From: Struthidea cinerea | Lineage: Eukaryota > Chordata > Aves > Passeriformes > Corcoracidae | NCBI GenBank assembly: GCA_013397865.1 | Contig: VZTI01004580.1 | Location: forward strand, 286,076-350,075 | Length of the DNA: 64,000 nt | Reading direction: 5' to 3' | Shown: one piece after another, positions 62,201 through 64,000 of the stretch | Layout: every line of letters starts with the position of its first letter | Numbering within the stretch: position 1 is the first letter of the stretch | Made by a program: the position numbers and the translations under genes | Notes under the pieces: generated by a model | What the model saw: the letters and a program-made list of their open reading frames with translations, nothing else | Told to the model about the DNA's origin: nothing | Databases searched by the model: none

Positions 62201-64000
62201 TATATGCACATGCATAAATAAAGGAGTATCTACATGTACACAGTGCTGGACTCTCACCCAGCTATCACCATCTGCAAAGGAACCATGAGTCACTTTGCAT
62301 AAATCTTTAAGAGAACATTTTCAGTGCCCTGCTGTAGTCAAGAAGAAAAATAGGGTGAAGGAAGAGGAACCACTATACAGAATGATGCCATTTAATACAC
62401 CCATGGTGCATACACACTCTTTGAATACTACCTTGCCTCATAAAAGATTTATTAAACAAGATACATGAAAGTTTAAGACAGATCTTTGCATATCCAGAAT
62501 GACTCCCACATGAGGACAGATTAGAGAATCAGAACCTCCTGGTCCCTTCATTTCACATACTCAGGTATACTTGCTGAGCGTAATACAAGTATATTTCAGA
62601 AAGTACCTTGAAAATACTGGAAGTAGTTTACAAGGAGAAGATTACAATGTCTGCTTAGAGACACCCTAGCTCTGGGTGGGATGAAGACATAGCTGGAGGT
62701 ATTGTACAGGAAAGTTGAGTCACCCAGCTTAGAGCTCCAGGTTGCACTGTTTTGTTTCGAGACTTTGTCAGCAAGGATGGTGCTAACTCAGGAAGAACTC
62801 CTCACAGCCTCAGCTGGAGTCTTTAGGGCTGCAAATTAACAGAGGAAAGGAAAAATTTTAGACAATAAAATTAAGGGTGTGCTTAACAATAAAGCAGAAG
62901 TACCTCTGAAAATATGTTTAGGAGCCACGTTTCACATACATATTATTTATTTAAAAACACACAGAAGCTTCATATTTTTATGAGAGAGAACATTTAGCAC
63001 ATCCCAGTTTGTTTCTAGTACCTAATAATCATGTATCGACCTTCTACAGATTAAAATGCCAGAGTTTCATGTAAAAGCAAGTCATAGATTGCCACAGAGA
63101 CCTAGGGCAGCCTATACAGGCACCTTGCAGATGCAGCTCTGCCGCTGCAGATGGCCAGGCTCAAACCGAAGGGCAGCAGTATGTGCTGATCAGGAGACAA
63201 GGTAGGAGGCATGACATGTTCTGACTCATCAGTAGATGCTTCTGGTTGTGAGAGAAGATTATGGTAATAGTAGCAAAACTCATAAAAGTCTCTCAATGTT
63301 ACTGAAATTCTTTCTGTCAGCTGGACTCAGTTCCTGTGACTGCAGGGAAAACTGGTAGATCAAAGAAGGAACCTTAAATCTGGTGAAAAAAGAAACTACT
63401 GTCTTTCTAAAAGGGTATGAAAAAAAATAGAAAAGGGGCAAACAAGTGGATTTATCAGTTATGCCAATCAGTGAGTGCTAATTACAAATCCAAATTTAAA
63501 CAATTCTGTGTAAATAAAATCCTACTGAGCAATCAATTTGCAGAGCATAGCTCACTCACTCACACACACACATATATTCAGGTTTTTTTTCCTCCAGTTA
63601 TAAAAAAACAGTGAGAGATAATGAAATTTTCTTTAAAAAAAACTGTGTAAATTCACCTAGAACTTTTTAAAACTGTATTTGGTTGTATTTTCATAGAAGC
63701 AGAAGAGTGTTGAAAGTACCTAACACGGTCAGTGCATTAAATGCCTCACACACTCAGTAACCATCTGAAACTAAAAATAGAAACACACAGGGAAGGATTA
63801 AATCCTGTCTTCATAAATCAATAGCAAATTTTTGTAGAACTGGAACTATTTCCTCAAATTAGGGCCCTTTGCTTATTGGTGTGTTTGGCCAATAGAGATA
63901 TTGCTCCAAGGTTTACAGCACAGTTTTTGAGGTTATCTAAAGGAGTTAAGACAGACATTGCATATAAATGGGATCTAAATCCTTTTACACTCTTTGCTTC
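62201..64000. other. Non-coding DNA to the end of the window
   Basis: AT-rich; no gene or clear repeat except a short (CA)n at about 63,556-63,573. The part from 62,240 to 62,640 may be more of the decayed LINE, but no block is recognisable. Confidence 0.6.
63556..63573 (+). repeat. Short (CA)n repeat
   Basis: CACT/CACA repeats of about 18 bases. Confidence 0.85.

Noticed and set aside
1..64000. Full provirus, viral integration other than LTRs, or a defence-type gene cluster
   Set aside because: No gag, pol or env blocks, no protease or integrase motifs and no primer-binding site beside any LTR; no multi-gene coding arrangement exists in the window.
1..64000. CRISPR arrays, operons, tRNA or rRNA genes
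   Set aside because: No regularly spaced repeats, no ribosome-binding-site-led gene strings and no cloverleaf or rRNA sequence noticed; the DNA is vertebrate in character.

Overview
The window looks like bird nuclear DNA, probably from a passerine, and almost all of it is non-coding. The organism call rests on the repeats. Nine or so fragments are CR1 LINEs, several ending in the avian CR1 3' signature (ATTCTATGATTCT-like octamer tails). Four long terminal repeats of endogenous retroviruses have sequences typical of bird genomes. The base composition is AT-rich by eye, with scattered microsatellites and no operon-like or bacterial signals. I found no gene I can support. The open reading frames are short (nearly all under 150 codons), unrelated to each other, often overlap on both strands, and are what random stop-free stretches in such DNA give. 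The only frames with recognisable protein similarity belong to broken CR1 reverse-transcriptase ORFs. The window is therefore an intergenic stretch or the inside of a very long intron; the sequence alone does not say which.

Layout. 1-4.9 kb: unique AT-rich DNA with two tetranucleotide repeats. 4.9-5.4 kb: old minus-strand CR1 including part of the reverse-transcriptase domain. 5.4-9.9 kb: unique DNA with a 7-N assembly gap inside a poly-T. 9.91-10.41 kb: solo LTR, plus strand. 10.4-24.6 kb: unique DNA, with an inverted repeat at 11.54 kb, a faint CR1 relic and a potential quadruplex at 13.0-13.1 kb. 24.6 kb: CR1 tail. 26.0 kb: (GGGCA)n quadruplex motif. 27.7-28.4 kb: two CR1 copies in tandem. 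29-31.3 kb: unclassified, relatively GC-rich DNA ending in a CR1 tail. 31.88-32.36 kb: solo LTR, plus strand. 37.72-38.08 kb: CpG-rich LTR, plus strand. 44.1-44.7 kb: a G/T-rich block and a 49-nt poly-A. 45.4-45.97 kb: CR1, plus strand. 50.13 kb: CTCF-like motif. 52.5-53.75 kb: repeat cluster (CR1 minus, LTR minus with a perfect target-site duplication, CR1 tail plus). 56.7-56.9 kb: small CpG-rich, promoter-like block. 61.6-62.2 kb: decayed CR1 reverse transcriptase, plus strand.

The recognisable interspersed repeats add up to about 5 kb (roughly 7-8% of the window), in line with a normal bird genome. Nothing here forms a working multi-gene system, and I saw no undescribed system. The more interesting items are the LTRs as possible regulatory sequence, the CpG/G-quadruplex block near 56.8 kb, and two stretches (29-31.3 kb and 32.36-32.72 kb) that may hold repeats or gene relics I could not name.
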